Assembly: GCA_049724395.1 (NCBI GenBank)
Contig: JAUGWO010000013.1
Span: 62,001 to 126,000 of the forward strand
DNA: 64,000 nt
DNA from: Spongospora subterranea f. sp. subterranea
Taxonomy: Eukaryota > Endomyxa: Phytomyxea > Phytomyxea > Plasmodiophorida
Reading direction: 5' to 3'
Shown: positions 14,071 through 26,371 of the stretch, piece by piece
How the letters are laid out: the number at the start of each line of letters is the position of its first letter
Position numbering within the stretch: the first letter of the stretch is position 1
Notes under the pieces: model-generated
What the model saw: the letters and a program-made list of their open reading frames with translations, nothing else
Told to the model about the DNA's origin: nothing
The model's database searches: none
Program-made: the position numbers and the translations under genes

Positions 14071-14865
14071 ATGGCCGCTCTTCTTCTTGTCGTCGTCTCA
14101 TTAGTGCTTTCGTCACACGCCGACAAAATCGAATGGAGTTCCACTACGGTCGACGCCCGCCCTCACGTTAAAGCAATTCTTCCTGTGCAACGAGAAATTC
14201 TTCCACGTTGGCCAGTGGATTCACTTACAATCTCGATTGATGTGGCACGCTCACATTCTGGGATTGGACTGCAGCCCGTGTTGGTTCTAGATTTACTTCA
14301 TGACCCCGTATGCAGCGATCTGACAAAGAATGGAACCGCATATATTCCGATCACACAAAAGTTGCCGATTGCATCTGCAACGTTCGATATTCACAGCCGA
14401 AATCGGACGGTCATCAAAAGCGATCGCCTGACAAACTGGATCAAGGACATGTGCGTCGTAGTGCGCCCCCTTGGGTATGATATAGGAATGAGAGTGAGCG
14501 CCGATGCCTGGGCGAAACGTCTCAATGTGCAAGTTGGGGTTCACTTTGATGAGGCGGCACGACGCTACAATGCCATTATATTGGGCATCATTTCTACCGC
14601 GCTGACAATTGTCATGGCAGCGGTCATGCTGGATTGGCACCAGCGAAGGCAATTGCAACCGATGAAGGCAATTGCGATAGAAGGCTACTCTTCAAGCGAT
14701 TCGGACTCCGAAGATGACGATGATGATTATGAGTCAGAAGACAACGAGGGCGAAAGTGACGACGACAGTCAAATATCGACGGAGTTCGACAAAAATGACG
14801 ATTATGATTTGATCTCTATCAGTAGCCAAGAATCCGGTAGTTCGAAGCCTGTTCGTGTTATGTAG
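14071..14865 (+). CDS. Type I membrane protein with acidic cytoplasmic tail (264 aa)
   Basis: A single uninterrupted frame. Residues 1-17 form a clear signal peptide (ALLLVVVSLVLSSHA). A luminal or extracellular domain of about 155 residues follows, then a hydrophobic segment near residues 170-190 (IILGIISTALTIVMAAVM) and a cytosolic tail. The tail is very rich in Asp, Glu and Ser (SSSDSDSEDDDDDYES), suggesting casein kinase 2 phosphorylation. The layout resembles secretory-pathway receptors or chaperone-like type I proteins, but I do not recognise the luminal domain. It starts about 300 bp past the E2 gene on the same strand and converges on the PDE gene. Real gene likely, function unknown. 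Confidence 0.8.
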   Translation: MAALLLVVVSLVLSSHADKIEWSSTTVDARPHVKAILPVQREILPRWPVDSLTISIDVARSHSGIGLQPVLVLDLLHDPVCSDLTKNGTAYIPITQKLPIASATFDIHSRNRTVIKSDRLTNWIKDMCVVVRPLGYDIGMRVSADAWAKRLNVQVGVHFDEAARRYNAIILGIISTALTIVMAAVMLDWHQRRQLQPMKAIAIEGYSSSDSDSEDDDDDYESEDNEGESDDDSQISTEFDKNDDYDLISISSQESGSSKPVRVM

Positions 14866-15001
14866 GGACAACACAATAAATTTTTCATCAGGAACGCATT
14901 GATACTCTGCTTTTTTCGACCAGTGATGTGTTGCCAGACAATACCGACAAGTATAACCTTATTCTGGGATACTGCCTAAATAGGTTTTATTATTATCTAA
15001 T

Positions 15002-17410
15002 CTAACAATTGGGAGAACCCCATGTCTTCATTGGCTTTTTCACCAAATCCTCCGCTGAAGATGACCTGCGATATTCATGTTCTGACTTTGACTTCGACGA
15101 TTTCTCGCCGACAGTTGTGGCAAACAGCGGATTTTTCTCTAGCTCATGGGCCAGCACCGAGCTATTTCGTCTGGCTAGCTGAACGCATTCATTTTGTACG
15201 CTCAACATAGCCATGGTCCTGGTTACACTGCTGCGTTGAACCATAACTCGCGAGACAAAATTCCTAATAAACTCTGCATCACGCGACTTGAGCAGCTCGA
15301 GCTGTTTTTCACAATCATTTTTGTTCTCCATCTGTTCTAATTCGCTTTTGCGAATTTCTGACCAATGCTCCCGGACTGATACCAGATTCCTGAGCATGAA
15401 TTCGAGCGAGTCAAACGCATCTGCAATGCAGGCGATTAACGGCCCTGCAATAAAATCTATGAAGTTTAGAGACATTTGTGCTTGTGAATCCCTTCTCCTG
15501 TCCATAAACGGCGATATTGGTAGCCGCATGCTACGTTCTTGATCGCCTTGAGCGAAAAACTCCTCAGTTACCAGATCAGACCATCGTTTTGCCAACGGCC
15601 ATTGCTTATATGTATTGTTGATATCAGCGCAATGCTGAAAAAAAAGTGTTATCGAAAGTGAAATCCTAAGCATTGCACGTACCAAAATGAGGTTGAGAGT
15701 CACCTTGACTTCTCTCTTTTGTGCTTCTTCTATGTTGGATTGTAGCGACGCAGACGATGAACGCGGTCCCGTAGCGTGTCTTTTATACATCTTCACACAT
15801 GTTATGTCAATTAGTGTTTTGAACCGATAAATTGAATGCAACCTTGATTTTCTCGAAATTCATATCGCCTTTAGCGACTAGATCGAAATGGAATTTCATA
15901 TCAGTTGCCATGATACAAGATAGTATAACTGATCTCATATCGGATTTGATATATGGCTTCATATCATCAAAGACTTGATTTGATGGATCTGAAATGATCT
16001 TATAGAGAGTTGCTGCGTGATGGTTTTCAAGTACTGATTGGTCGTTGTATAGCATGGCCAAAGGGGTCCCGGTATTCACCTGATACAGGATTAAGGTCGA
16101 CAAGACAAGAATGCTGTCTAAATTTAACCTGAAATGCATTATTTGTGCCAGGATGATCAATATCGTGACCGATAGCCGCCAGTAGTAGCCCTAATTTTTG
16201 CCAGGCAGACATAGTGGCATCGAGATCCGTCCGAAGTAGAATTATATGGCAGCTATGTAGAACGTCGACGCCATGTGAAAAGTTATGGAACGGATTGCAG
16301 GAACAATATTTTTGAGCAATGCTTTCCAGGAGCCCCAACATCAATGTTGGGTTGATCTGCAAAACGTTGAATTGAATGACTAAAACTTTGTTCTGTGGTT
16401 TGCCAATTTACGTTGTAAGGGCTAAGGACACCCGCGATGTCAAAAATCTGGAGCGATATTTGCACCAATTGTTGTTGATCATACTCCAGAACATCCAGTG
16501 ACTCAGAATTAATCAGCTTTTCACTAATTGTGTAAGCAATCGGTCGTGGGATAGAAGTAGATTCAACGCCAGCGGCCAGTGCATCAGCACGCAAGTCCCC
16601 CATGGTAAAAAGACCCGCGTGGCGGCCGAATTATCGATGCTCTCGTGAACTCGTTGGTCAACCATTTCTTAGTCTGTAAATCTAATCCACTATCGGCAAT
16701 TATTTCGTCGTTAACGTCATTATAAATTGTATGTCCTTGTTGTCGGAAGCGCATGATATGCATTAAAACTCTCTGTGCGATGGCGGAAAAATCTCCTTGA
16801 TTTGAGAGTTCACTCTTTTCGTCGATTCTACAAACAAAATTATCAGATGACCATCTTAGGCCCAATATAAACTTACTTGGATCGGTCCGAAGCGACAGCA
16901 AATTGCATTTCTTCAAATTCGTCAATATCCTTCATAACCTGCGCTATCAATTGATATGTCTCAGTCGAGGTCAAAGTTCGAATGTCCATAAGTTGCCATT
17001 CGGCCTGCTCTAAGCGTTCTCGGAGGATTTTTATTTCCTGATGGTCGACAGCATCACCGCCTAACAATGTGTTATACATTTCTAACAACAATGGTTTACT
17101 AGAACTAACCAAAGGTGCTTGGTACAACTGACACTGCTTTCAACAATGTCTCACGAAGCGATGGTCTTCGCTGCGAGTTTGCCTCACTCCCTAGGTTAGG
17201 CCCTTTAGATGACTGTTTCCTGGTTTCGTTGGCAGATTCCTTGACGGAAAAGTCGACATCTTTGAAAGCATCGTCCACATCAATCTTCTCGAACGACACA
17301 GTTTCGATCGGTTGCACTGCTACGTTATTGCTGTAATGATTTTGTAATGAGCTAGGTTGAAACTTATCATGCCTCCTTGGTATTGCAAAGCGAGACAAAT
17401 TTGCTCCCAT
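15002..17410 (-). CDS. Class I 3',5'-cyclic nucleotide phosphodiesterase, eight exons
   Basis: Exons, reading down, are 17410-17110, 17081-16877, 16827-16615, 16523-16412, 16356-16129, 16079-15843, 15790-15683 and 15634-15002. They join in phase to 678 residues. The catalytic domain has NPFHNFSHGVDV (metal and catalytic His ~301/305), AAIGHDIDHPG (His-Asp ~341/342), LENHHAATLY and HCADINN (Asp ~472). The C-terminal catalytic part continues WSDLVTEEFFAQGD and PISPFMDRR. It hydrolyses cAMP and/or cGMP; the HNF spacing looks nearest PDE9/PDE1, but specificity cannot be assigned. The N-terminus MGANLS fits a myristoylation signal, suggesting membrane attachment. The first intron is only 28 nt, and the phase on both sides supports it. 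A possible coiled coil lies at residues ~110-150. Confidence 0.92.
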
Positions 17411-18016
17411 AGCGCATATGTATCAACAGCCCTAACTGAGGTTGAAGAAATTTCCTCAATTGTACCATGGTAATTTACAAGCGTACGAGCGATCCTGATA
17501 TCCCGGTCGGTCAATCGGTACGGTGGGGGCGATTCCGCGATGGCGCTCTTGGTTTAGTGGGATCATTACCATCATGATCTTTCCTATTCATTATCTGGGT
17601 TATGTAGTCGGCAATCCCAATCAGCGGCGACTTTCCGCCACAAATTTTCAGCTCTTCAACAAAACCAAAGAGTCTAATGAACCCTTTTATAATAATCGCA
17701 GTGATTTCTCCCGATCATCAATGTGACCAGTAGTGTACTGTACATGTAGAAAATGGGAAAGACAGCAGGAACTATGGCCCATTTGGTACTTCCAGTGCAC
17801 AAGCGCCGGTTAACGTGACACGCTGGACGGGCGCGACCCACCTCTTCCTCTTGTTGATCGATGAATTACTTGCTGGACTGGAAATAAATCACACTATTAG
17901 GAAGTGGTTCGTAAATCGTAAAGCAAACCTTGGGCAACAAACATCGAGGATCCCACAACTTGCGGCTTCTGCCGATTAACTGGGTCGATTTCTGGCCTCG
18001 GTACGCTGGAGGAACA
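17411..18016. other. Shared upstream region of two divergent genes
   Basis: This lies between the starts of the PDE gene (minus) and the sphingomyelinase gene (plus), so it should hold both promoters. A minus-strand frame at 17514-17320 overlaps the PDE start in another frame and is probably 5' UTR. An in-frame upstream ATG for the sphingomyelinase exists at 17930. Confidence 0.5.
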
Positions 18017-19792
18017 ATGTGGTGGATGCTGAACCGACTGTATCGCGACATCGCATTTGTGAAGAACCGGGGTGCTTTTCGTCACGAGACGTCGACCGGA
18101 ACCCGACGGGTGTCGACCGAAGATGACGACGGACTGACTGGCGACTACTCCATTCGAATTCTGACTCTTAACGTTTGGGGTCTATATTTCTTATCTCATG
18201 TGGAAAAGCGTATCGACGCCATATGCAGGAAGCTGGACGGGTATGACGTCGTTGCTTTACAGGAGGTCGCTAACGTCATTCTAATGCACACCAGTTGAGT
18301 TCAAACACATTTTTCAGGTTTGGCACAGCCGGGAGCGAGATGTCCTCAGAGATGCAGCTAGGTCCTATGGAATGATTTACGCTCATTACTTTGCTTGTGG
18401 AGTTGGTGCCCCATTCTGGCCAGGTTAAAAAGAATGATTGCTTTACCAGCGGCTCGCCACTGATGCTGCTCTTTTCCAGGGTCGCATGGCACTGGTTTGC
18501 TGATCCTTTCGAAACTTCCAATAGATGATGTCATTTGGAAACGGTTTCTTGTTAATGGGAAACCGTACAAAGTATGTTGATTTTGTAACTTTTACCAAGA
18601 ACTTATTTTTTCTAGCTTCATCATTCGGATTATTTAGCTGGACGTGGTGTTGGACTTTTGCGATTATCGTCGCCTTGCGGTCCAATTGACTTTTATGTCA
18701 CTCATCTTCACGCTATGTATGCGCACACCCCAGAAGACGATGAATATCAAGCCCACAGAGTCGGACAGGCATTTGAGGCTGCTCAGTTTATAAGAGCTAC
18801 AGCTCGCGCGCTCCCTTGGTAACTCGCAACCCCAAACAAACTTCCAAACAAACTTGAGTTTACTTAGCAACACTTTGAATTAGGTGTTGGTCTTGGGAGA
18901 TTTTAACTGCTGGCCCAATTCCGTTCCCATGGATCTAATGCGCCAATTTGTCAGGTTGAAAGACGGTTGGGAGAACTGCAATGCTGGTGACGTTGTCTGA
19001 TCTCCACTTATCTACTTAACTATCGCCCTAATCAATCGACTTTAGGAGAAGCCTGGAGCTGGTTGTACTTTCGGCGCTTCTGATAATTGTTTTTCTTTCA
19101 AAAGCAATGTGCCTCCAGAGCGATTAGATTACATTCTGTACGTGATGTTATCCACACCGCACCGCCGGGCAGGAATCCGTTGGGCAATTCGGGAATGCTC
19201 AGTCGTAACAGATTTCATGGATGACTCTGAAAAAGGTCACTGTCACAATCCGATCCTGAAAGGGTTCCGAAATTAAGCAGATTGTTAGGTCAATTGCCGC
19301 TTAGCGATCATTGGGGCGTCCAGGCCGTGTTCACAGGAGCCAAATCTGATTCATCGCCCGAATTTTGGCAAATTGCCTGTGGATGTTTTGCAATGGCCTT
19401 TAGACGAGGTCAGTCAGATGGATTGGGGGCTAATGAAGAAGGCTGTCAACATTTGCATTTCTGGTCGAAAGGTGAAACTTGTGCAGAGTCATCTACTCAA
19501 ATGCTTATTGATTTACTGCCTTTAGGAGGCAGATTGTAGGCGGAGCAACCATCATAAACGCGCTGTATTTGCGTTACTTCTATTTCCGCTATTATGGGTT
19601 ATGGGAGTGGATATTCCTGATGTATTTTCATTCGCTCCGTTTCTTGTTTCGGGATATGCCTTCGTTGAGATGCTGTTGGCTCAAGGCGTAGTCACAGACG
19701 AGATCACCGCGTTCAGCGAGATTCTCCACCAGATGCGTCACCATTTGCGAGCCTCAGAACGTATTGGGTCCAGCCTTGATGTCGATTTGTGA
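18017..19792 (+). CDS. Neutral sphingomyelinase (endonuclease/exonuclease/phosphatase fold)
   Basis: Visible exons include 18017-18265, 18318-18423, 18480-18571 and 18616-18818, then further exons to the stop at 19790-19792. Motifs in order are RILTLNVWGL, YDVVALQEV, GSHGTGLLILSK, VTHLHAMY, YQAHRVGQA, VLVLGDFNCWP, PPERLDYIL and LSDHWGVQAVF (catalytic His). The C-terminus has hydrophobic segments (AVFALLLFPLLWVMG and SFAPFLVSGYAFVEMLL), as in membrane-anchored neutral sphingomyelinases such as Isc1. The enzyme cleaves sphingomyelin or inositol-phosphosphingolipids to ceramide. The junction after ALPW near 18818 to VLVLGDFN (from about 18886) is off by one base with standard splice sites. This is either a sequence error, a non-canonical site or a real frameshift. 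Family call firm, integrity uncertain. Confidence 0.87.
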
Positions 19793-20009
19793 ACCAAAAA
19801 ATAAATTACCTATGATATGCAATCAGCTTGCCCAAAACCAAGGTTTTTCAAGGCCGATGGCGATAAATTCAGAAAATGTGCCTATTAAGCTGCTCCGGAC
19901 AATGTCAAAAAGAATCGTCAGTGAATTGGAAAATCAAAGGAAACTCAAGAGGCTGCTATAGAAGATGAATGTTTATATAGAAGATGAATGTTTATAAGAA
20001 GACAATGAG

Positions 20010-21968
20010 TTACAGTACCGGATGCCCCCTGATTGGGGTATATCGCACGCCTTTCCGAATGTTACGTAACAGGGCAAAGGCAGCGAATACGACGGCAACC
20101 GGCAATAATACAACCCATAATTCAACATATGGGAAATTCAGATCTTGAGTGGCTGTCGGTGCAGCTTTAGATACAGGTTTCGCAGAAGACCCCGCCATAT
20201 TTAATGCCTCGTATATCACCGATCCTATCGCCCAGTCAACATTGACGCCATTCACGTCTCGCACGAACTTGATTTTTTCAAAAGGTTCTGCAAACCCCAG
20301 GCCACTAGTCAAGAGAGCATGCACATAAGCGGCATTGAAGCATCGTTTGGCAACATCTTGGGGAGATTCTTCGGTGAATTTCTTCACTAGCGTTGTGAGG
20401 TCCGTTTTACAGAAAGGTCGGGCAACATCATCAAGTTGGTGTGGCGTTGACGAAACCTGAAAGAAATCACTCGTGTGGAAAAAGTTCTCGATGGCGATAA
20501 AATCAACGCCGTCGGTACTGGGTTGATAGACCCCGTTAAAACTGCATGTCTCGGCCGGGCACTGTTGAGCTGTATTGAGTAGAGATGGCATCAGCGTTAG
20601 ACACTGGTCGAAATCTCCAGGAGCATTCGGCGCCGGCAGACACGGATTACGAGAAAACGGGCTCGTCGGAATAGAGGACTCTAACCGGTTTAGAGCCTGA
20701 TCCAAACCGAACCCAAGGAATGAATGGGTGTACAGCTGATATTCATGGGCGCCTAAATTTAATGGTGATATCCATTTCACATCAACCTGTAAGGTGTCCG
20801 TAAATATAAACCCGGAGTTGGGTTATGAAACAACTCGGCATGCTAAATCGATCTTCATTAAGTAAACTTAGCCAATTGGGAGCCGTGAAAGAACAAACGC
20901 ACAAAAACTGTGAAAAAAAAAGCATTTTACCGGTGTATCCAGTGACGGAATGAAAGACATTTGCACTGAAGCGCCTCCCATCTCAATGACACCAACCAAA
21001 CCTAGTTGGTGATTGGCTTGCGACGCTAATCGCTGCATGAGATAGTTAACCGCAATCCAACCGAACATGCCTTCTTCCTTTCCGCTGATTACTTTGGCCC
21101 ATTCCCTTCGGAACTGAAACGCCTATATTATTGTTTCAGATACTAAAAGATAATGGACAGACACTATTAAAACTGAACAGAATCCAAGCTCGAAGTTATA
21201 AGTTGGCATATAGACTGGGAAATACATAAGAAAGCAGCGTGATGCCTTACAGTGCGCTCAATGGCTTCGGCACATATGTCGAGAGTTTCTGAGGCGTGCG
21301 CTTGGGTGACAGATCGCAACCCAGCTGTCGCTTTCAGGAAAACGGGCGTTCGGCGCCATTGCGGACGAGGTACATTGTCGAGAGCGTGTTCGAGTAATTT
21401 CCGAATGGAATCTGCAGCAGCGGTGGTGTCCGTGAATGATGATAAACCAGGCTTGACTTTGTAGGTGAACCGTGACTAAACAAAATTGTTTTACATTCGA
21501 CATTGCGCTTTTCCCAAAAGTCCTCTATCGAACCGAATACGTTGCTGAAATTGGAAAGAAAAATGTATTACCGAAACTAAAAACGTATACATTTACGCTT
21601 GGATTAACGCCATGAAAATACGAAAGCTGATGATGACAATGCAAAGTAAGTGGCGCTTTACCTTGACCTCTGGAAGTACACTATCTGGATGTAGACTAAT
21701 GGTATGAACATGAATACGAGTTCCACTGCTTCCTCCATCTATTGTCACCATAAACCGCAAATCTTCAGGCCCCTGAACGAACAATGGCAACATTAGAATA
21801 CCACGGCAAAGGGAACTTCTGCACCATGTTGTGCACCTGTATTATGAACTGGGATTTATCATCTGCGGCACCGGCTAATGCAGTGATGAGCCATATTAGG
21901 CGGAACGACGACCGCATGGTGTTGGGAGGCACGGGGGAAAGGACAAGCGTGCTATTGAGCAACTCCAC
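20010..21968 (-). CDS. GDA1/CD39-family nucleoside phosphatase (apyrase), Golgi type
   Basis: Apyrase-conserved regions are visible in order: MVTIDGGSSGTRIHVH (ACR1) near 21740, TPVFLKATAGLR (ACR2) near 21340, EGMFGWIAVNYLM (ACR3) near 21065, and GVIEMGGASVQMSF (ACR4) near 20960. The last exon (20780 or slightly upstream to 20010) has SFLGFGLDQALNR and ends in a membrane segment (LWVVLLPVAVVFAAFALL) with a short basic tail. Exon 1, from 21968, carries a hydrophobic stretch (FRLIWLITALAGAA) and joins after HNM to GPEDLRF in phase 0. Two-membrane-span apyrases such as ENTPD4/7 or yeast Ynd1 hydrolyse nucleoside di- and triphosphates in the Golgi or endolysosome lumen. Intermediate exon limits are approximate. 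Confidence 0.88.
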
Positions 21969-22949
21969 CTAAACCACCTTCGCCAGTGCGACTTGGATCG
22001 GAATGTCACGGGATCCGTGATCTCACGAAAAACCAGCTATTAGTTCAACAAAACCAGAAACAACGACTTTCAGAATTTGACTGGCTATTTATTCGATTAT
22101 GTCCTCAAGCCATAGTGATACAGCAGCATGTAAAGCAACCCAGTACCCACAGCGATTGTTACGCTACTGTACACATACTGTAAGTGTATGGTACACAACT
22201 GTTGTCCGTTGATCACCTCGCAGCCAATCCATTCAGTTGCGATCCCTCTTCGATATTCTCCCCTGCCTGAGATTCCCTGCCCCATTTTTAGATTGTTGCT
22301 CTTTTGTACAACTCTGTCGCCGAATACAAATCCTCCTCAAATCCTTACACTGTATGGAATATGAGCACACTGAAACAGGAGGAAACGGCTTTATCCTAAA
22401 CGATGAAGGGATGCCTGATGAAACAAAATAGCGGCGGGATCGAATGCCCAAGTGGGAAACTCGTTACTCGTATACAAAGCGCAGGGAAATAACACACAGT
22501 GTCCATATCTGATGAAGATGGTGCCAGGTATTGCTTGACCGACTTTGAGACCGTGACAAAACAGAAATCCGATAATAATGCAGAAAGTCACTAGAACTCC
22601 ACTCCTGCGGTGCGTGTCGAACTTCAGACGTCGATTCCTGAAGAAAAGATTTGAAGGGCTGTTCAAGCGGTGTCGACCTTGACCTTCCATCGGGGAAACT
22701 GAGTTGACCCCGATGAATGATGAGGACATAATTACTTGAATTTGTTGACCGGAATCTGCAATTTCGGGCGCCTGCGCTGAGATAGCTTCTCAACAAAATG
22801 AAGAATTCAGGAGCGAAAGGGTTTTCAACGACAATTTGTCCAAATCAATGCATTGTCTAGTAAATCTTTTTCTGATTAAAATAATGTTCGAATAGTAGCG
22901 ACTATCAGATGAACTATTGGTATCGTGATGCTCGGCGTGAACGCGTCCG
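21969..22949. other. Mostly empty, possible small membrane-protein gene on minus strand
   Basis: Minus-strand frame 22729-22391 (112 codons) has a polar N-terminus and one hydrophobic segment (SGVLVTFCIIIGFLFCHG). It could be the N-terminal exon of a type II membrane protein, but no downstream exon or homology is recognisable. No other supported feature is seen. Confidence 0.35.
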
Positions 22950-23520
22950 GCCTCATCGGGTCTGAATGGTACATACCGAAGAGCAGTTCATCTGAATCTT
23001 GCGATTCAGTCTCAGATGGATATGCCGCAAGTCTCGTTTGAAGGTCGGACTGAGCAGGTCGATCATGTTCCGCCGGAAGATAAAGGCCAAGTGCAACGCA
23101 GAGACAGATGAGGGTATCCGATCGTCTTTCAGTTCCAAGTGCGAGATTGAGCCCCGTCGCCTATGGTACCAGTGTCCAGTTCTTGGAACTTGAATCGTCA
23201 AATGATAAAGGAGATCAAACTGGCGAGATCCAGCCATAATTGAACTGTTGCCTGACTCGAATTCTGTCACTGACACCGGATTTCCTCAATAAGAAGTCAG
23301 CGATTACACAGATGCTCGAAAAGAAGGGGCATATGGATCTGTTCCTGCCCAAGTTTCATTGCGAGCTCAACCCCATCGAGGTGTGCTGGGCATCAGCAAA
23401 ACACGACTGTTGCAAGGAGTGCGACTACAGTTTTCCTCTGTTGCGCCAACGGGTCCCGATCGCACTCGACGCAATCAAGATTGCCACGATCCGGCGTGTT
23501 TTTCCGATTGCATGATCGGT
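22950..23520 (+). mobile_element. Remnant of a fungal-type DDE transposase
   Basis: The frame 23240-23515 contains TPDFLNKKSAITQMLEKKGH followed by LFLPKFHCELNPIEVCWA, a form widespread in fungal DDE-superfamily transposases. The last catalytic Glu is in CELNPIE, and the IPIALDAI-like helix (VPIALDAIKIATIRRVF) follows. The sequence upstream, 22950-23239, is broken by stops, though pieces such as GLSRSIMF and HLNLAIQSQMDMPQ look like the preceding part of the catalytic domain. No inverted terminal repeats were found by eye. This is an inactive fragment. Confidence 0.75.
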
Positions 23521-24290
23521 ACTATGACATTTACCGAAAGGAATTAACAGGAAAGCAGGCGCAGTCCGCTGTAAAAACAATTCCGCTCACATCGACAAGC
23601 GGTCATCGCCGCAATCACAAATGGGTGGAATGAGACCCAACGCATACAAAATATCTGAGAGCTGACGGACTTTTTGATTTGAAGACCACACAACTCAATG
23701 TAACTTCTGACTTCTCCAATCGATAGATCTGGTCGAGCCCGTCAACAAAAACATATTTGTTTTTCAATCCGATAAAAAATTGAGTGCATAGTAGCAATTT
23801 TAAGAATCTGGGGAATTCCAGAAATGGATTCTTTGCCGTTTATAGGTTCGTTAGGGCGCAACTTTTGAGAAATCCCACGATGCGACTATGCTGCCTGCAC
23901 TGTAGTCGAGGATTCTGTTCTCATCCAGGAAAACCAGGTTGAATAAGAAGTACCGACGTTAGGTTTTCGATCCAGAGACGTTGCCGTTTGATTCGCCTAT
24001 GATCAGATGAGGTGGGACCGGTTTCGCCATCTCTGAGTCAAGATTCGCCCTGAAATGTTCAACCCAAAATGAAAACCGTGAGCATCCCTAGGTTAGCGAA
24101 AAAGGAATATACTTAAACGATCTCTGCAGTTGGCTCAGTGTAATATCGCCGATATCGACGTTCATGACCTGGTCCAATTCCGCAATCGTCTTGGCCTAAA
24201 CATTGATAAAAGCAGTGTCAACTGATGAGAATTTCGTAAGTATTATGTAAAGCCGTTTGGATTTCGGCAATATATTTCAATAACTAGCTG
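23521..24290. other. Intergenic, no supported gene
   Basis: Probably decayed flank of the transposase remnant and the 3' side of the minus-strand gene that begins at 24291. No RNA gene or repeat was recognised. Confidence 0.4.
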
Positions 24291-25692
24291 TTAATCCGAA
24301 AGGGGTTTTACCTTGAAAATCGGTTCCCGTAACAAATCGATGATTATGATGACTATATCCTGTATGATATGCCATCCAAAGAGCATCGATTGATCCCAAA
24401 TGTAATCACAGCAGTCCTCATTAAGAAAGCCGACGAACCCGTGTTCAATCCATCTGTTGATGATGGCGCTAGAATCCAAACACATGGGAAGACCCTTGGC
24501 GCCACGTCCTGCAACCGATTCCAGCAGAGAGCGGGTGCAGATCCTTGTCAGATGCTCAGCCAATCCCGGGGATATTCGGCCCAGCGTCGCTGTCGCTGTA
24601 GCCAGGTTTCCATCCAATCGCCCTGGTTCCGTCAAACACACGAATCGCGTCACCAATTCCATCACCTCTGCGTTAGGGAACGCCTGTCAAACCCGGTCAA
24701 TTCCGGCAACGAGACCAAACAAAAAATGATGAGCCCTACTTTCACCATATTTAACAGGAGAACTGCATATCGAGCACCATACTATGAGCAAGTATTGATA
24801 AAAGTTCACTCACATAATTGAGAGGATTACCGACTTTCCCAGAATATAGATGAAATCTGTTCAAAACAGCAGCGCAAACTGAAAGTTGAGGTTTGACCTG
24901 CTCCATGAGACGAGCGCTTATAAAGCTGCGATCGGTGGAAGCGCTGGAGAAGATTCGTTCGATCAGCTGATTCAGATGAGAATGATCAGCATCGATCAAA
25001 TTACGCCTGCTAACGGTGTCCATGATCTGGGCGTTGATCTCGGCCATGTCGATTCCCGACAATAGGTTCAGATTCCAAACGAATTGTCGCAAGCGATTGC
25101 AGAAGAGAAGACCACCGAACTCACGAACTCGATATGTGAAATGAGGGACGCAATGGATTATATCAATCAGACCTATTCGCAGGAACTGTTCAGCTAACTC
25201 GATGATTCATCATAAAACCAACATGATTGAGGAACCAGTCGATCGGGGGCAAAAAAATATATCATAGACATTGGACAAAATCAAAGAGATAATGTGTTTG
25301 CATAAAATGATCAGTTGAACGTTGTGCAATTTGTTCCGCGTTTTGTGCTGCGACAGACAAATAAATGACAGCTGGATTTCAGTAAAAATCAATGCTTTGG
25401 CGGCACCTTCTGCGATTATATCGCTTGATATAGTCGCGGCTTGAGCGTTGGCATATTGAGTAACAGTACTGGCAATCACAGATTCGTATTTGGCCATGGC
25501 AAGGGATGAACGGGTCCTCGATAGCAAATCTAGTGCCCATTGCTGCAGATCGTGTCGGAGCCGGGCCAGTAAGGCGGCGCGCGTCGCGTCATTCATGAGC
25601 GGCTCGCGAAGCACCTCTGTCTGGTATTCGTAATCAGGCAAGTGCCGAGCAGCAAACTGTTCCCCGACCAGCTCGAGCAAACCCTGAAGCAC
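24291..25692 (-). CDS. Unidentified helical protein, spliced, at least four exons
   Basis: Exons 25197-24814, 24781-24746 and 24683-24291 join in phase 0 at both junctions; the intron between the first two is only 32 nt. An upstream exon from about 25692 reads LLELVGEQFAARHLPDYEYQ and continues to about 25380, but its exact junction to 25197 is unresolved. The protein is alpha-helical, Leu-rich and without membrane segments, consistent with an armadillo/HEAT-like scaffold. The C-terminal half has GFLNEDCCDYIWDQ followed by FGWHIIQDIVIIII. Some phrases recall Integrator-type helical subunits, but this is too weak to name. Start not established. Confidence 0.6.
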
Positions 25693-26371
25693 CTTGCAAA
25701 GAATTTCAAATCTGGTGTTTCTTCAAATCCAACGAAGGGTTACTTGTGATCCTTCAACTCGACGGCCAACAATATATTTGGTGAGATGCTCATCGACGAT
25801 TGGATGTAGTTGCCCCCACCTGATATCCAACGTTAAACCAGCGATGATCTAAACATTTGCATTTTGACCCAACTCAGGTCGACTATAGATCGTTGCCTCC
25901 TGAGCCGACCTTATCCATGATAACGGCCGGACCATCATTTTTACTGGTGTCTGTGACTGACAGATGGCGCTACACAAAGACTTTTTCAAAAAACCACAAA
26001 TTTTCGAATCAACACTGTTTATTGATTATTTCTCCGATCAGTAGAATCTGATTGGAAAAGTGGCTCATCGCTTCCTGGAGTTGACTAATGTAGCTAAACC
26101 TATTCCCGCGAATAAACAAACTGTTGGGATCATGGCAGTTGATGAGTAGTGACGGAATGATTTCCAGATCTTAGATCTGGGCGACTTCACCACAGTTTTA
26201 GTCACCGTGGTCGTGACAGTTGAGATGTCATCCTTATCGTTGACGTAGTTGTCCATGAAATCTAGCGCCAGAACCGCATCAGAAACTACAATTGAGTATC
26301 AATACACCGAATCTAAGAACGAGAAAAAACTGGCTGAGCAAGGTGAAACATTGGCTTTCAAAGTTGAGCCG
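25693..26371. other. Intergenic, possible small ORF
   Basis: A 63-codon minus-strand frame (26256-26065) has a Thr/Lys-rich N-terminus and one hydrophobic segment (AMIPTVCLFAGIGLATLV). It could encode a tail-anchored micro-protein, but there is no independent support. Nothing else is recognised. Confidence 0.35.

Noticed and set aside
14293-14658. 121-codon minus-strand frame
   Set aside because: Antisense to the type I membrane protein, with no independent support.
24291-25692. Naming this gene as an Integrator complex subunit
   Set aside because: Only vague similarity in a few helical stretches was sensed; no diagnostic motif is present.
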